A stretch of DNA of 64,000 nucleotides from Rickettsiella grylli. Its GTDB lineage: Bacteria > Pseudomonadota > Gammaproteobacteria > Diplorickettsiales > Diplorickettsiaceae. Below the pieces are notes generated by a model that worked only from the letters and a program-made list of their open reading frames with translations, had not been told where the DNA came from and did no database searches. The position numbers and the translations under genes were made by a program. This document shows, in pieces, positions 63,453 to 64,000 of this stretch. Position 1 is the stretch's first letter; each line of letters opens with the position of its first letter. Where the stretch lies: NCBI RefSeq assembly GCF_000168295.1, contig NZ_AAQJ02000001.1, positions 576,001-640,000 on the forward strand, given 5' to 3'.

Positions 63453-64000
63453 ATGGAAAATCAATCGGTAGCCGGCGTTGACGAAGCAGGACGAGGTCCT
63501 CTAGCGGGTCCAGTGTTTGCAGCTGCAGTTATTTTAGATAATAAAAAAAAGATGACGGGTTTAAAAGACTCAAAACAACTTACCGCAAAAAGCCGTGAAT
63601 ATTTCGCTAAAAAAATTCAAGAAAAAGCAAAAACATGGGCGATAGGTCGTGCTGAAGTCGAAGAAATTGACAAATTGAATATTTTTCATGCCTGTTTACT
63701 TGCCATGAAACGCGCGGTATGCGCATTAGCCTTGATCCCAGATTTTGTTTTAGTCGATGGAAAACATTGTCCTCAACTATCTGTCCCAAGCAAAGCGATT
63801 ATAAAAGGAGATGAAAAAATTACAGCGATTAGCGCAGCTTCCATTTTAGCGAAAGTGCATCGTGATGCAAATATGGTTTTGTTAGATGCAGAATATCCAG
63901 GTTATGGTTTTGCACAACACAAAGGTTATACAACAAAGCAACATTTACTGGCTTTAAAAAAATTAGGCCCCAGTCCCATCCATCGGCGTTCATTTGCACC
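63453..64000 (+). CDS. rnhB: Ribonuclease HII, partial at window end
   Basis: RNase HII cuts RNA in RNA/DNA hybrids and single ribonucleotides in DNA. The frame opens at ATG 63453 with [17 protein letters not shown], containing the first catalytic Asp-Glu, then LKDSKQLT, and [17 protein letters not shown]. It is open to base 64000 (182 codons) with no stop, so the C-terminus is outside the window. It follows lpxB by 56 bases as in most gammaproteobacteria. Confidence 0.94.
   Translation, partial: MENQSVAGVDEAGRGPLAGPVFAAAVILDNKKKMTGLKDSKQLTAKSREYFAKKIQEKAKTWAIGRAEVEEIDKLNIFHACLLAMKRAVCALALIPDFVLVDGKHCPQLSVPSKAIIKGDEKITAISAASILAKVHRDANMVLLDAEYPGYGFAQHKGYTTKQHLLALKKLGPSPIHRRSFA

Overview
This window is a 64 kb chromosomal segment of an AT-rich gammaproteobacterium. 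Core gene order, encoded proteins and a dotD-dotC-dotB set (components of the Dot/Icm type IVB secretion system) point to the order Legionellales, most likely a Coxiellaceae-type intracellular bacterium (Rickettsiella/Diplorickettsia-like). The exact genus is inference. No plasmid or virulence-island structure dominates: about 90% is housekeeping, with one small degraded integrative element and several lineage-specific genes.

Layout. 65-6383: ampE, then the pyruvate dehydrogenase genes aceE, aceF, lpdA. 6384-7527: a decay zone with a frameshifted Rpn/YhgA-type nuclease-transposase. 7528-13789: recG opposite accB-accC-prmA-hemA. 13829-20211: a mostly minus-strand block with an orphan membrane protein, a Bcr/CflA-type exporter, a four-gene Mla-type lipid ABC transporter and a small Cys-rich secreted protein. 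This block separates hemA from prfA-prmC, which are usually neighbours. 20390-26355: prfA, a membrane protein, prmC, a DksA protein with a long Lys/Arg-rich histone-H1-like tail, then NAD salvage (pncB, pncA). 26399-29875: dotD-dotC-dotB-epmA, every junction overlapping. 29954-34502: rsmD, ftsY, rubredoxin, hemJ, hemF and a long tyrosine recombinase. 34651-37665: two tandem paralogous multi-membrane proteins of unknown function. 37681-40512: pdxT-pdxS and a DEAD-box helicase.

40673-46201 looks like a degraded phage-type integrative element: an integrase broken by a stop and a frameshift, an excisionase-like gene, a divergent HTH/ParB-like regulator, a two-gene replication module, small genes including a zinc ribbon and a beta/gamma-crystallin-like protein, and a near-identical 19-bp direct repeat at both ends. 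A tRNA-Asn gene lies just outside, and the repeat contains that tRNA's anticodon loop sequence on the opposite strand.

46623-64000 is conserved core: rplU-rpmA-obgE, ihfB, pgsA, hda, wrbA, then the long rpsB-tsf-pyrH-frr-uppS-cdsA-dxr-bamA-skp-lpxD-fabZ-lpxA-lpxB-rnhB run (translation, isoprenoid and phospholipid precursors, outer-membrane assembly, lipid A). rseP, normally between dxr and bamA, is missing from its place; rnhB runs off the end of the window.

The items I find most worth following are the histone-tail/DksA fusion, the element with its tRNA-like attachment repeats, the beta/gamma-crystallin protein, the tandem membrane paralogs, the presence of PdxST, and the obgE start codon butted against a terminator. 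All family assignments were made by reading the protein sequences; no database search was run.
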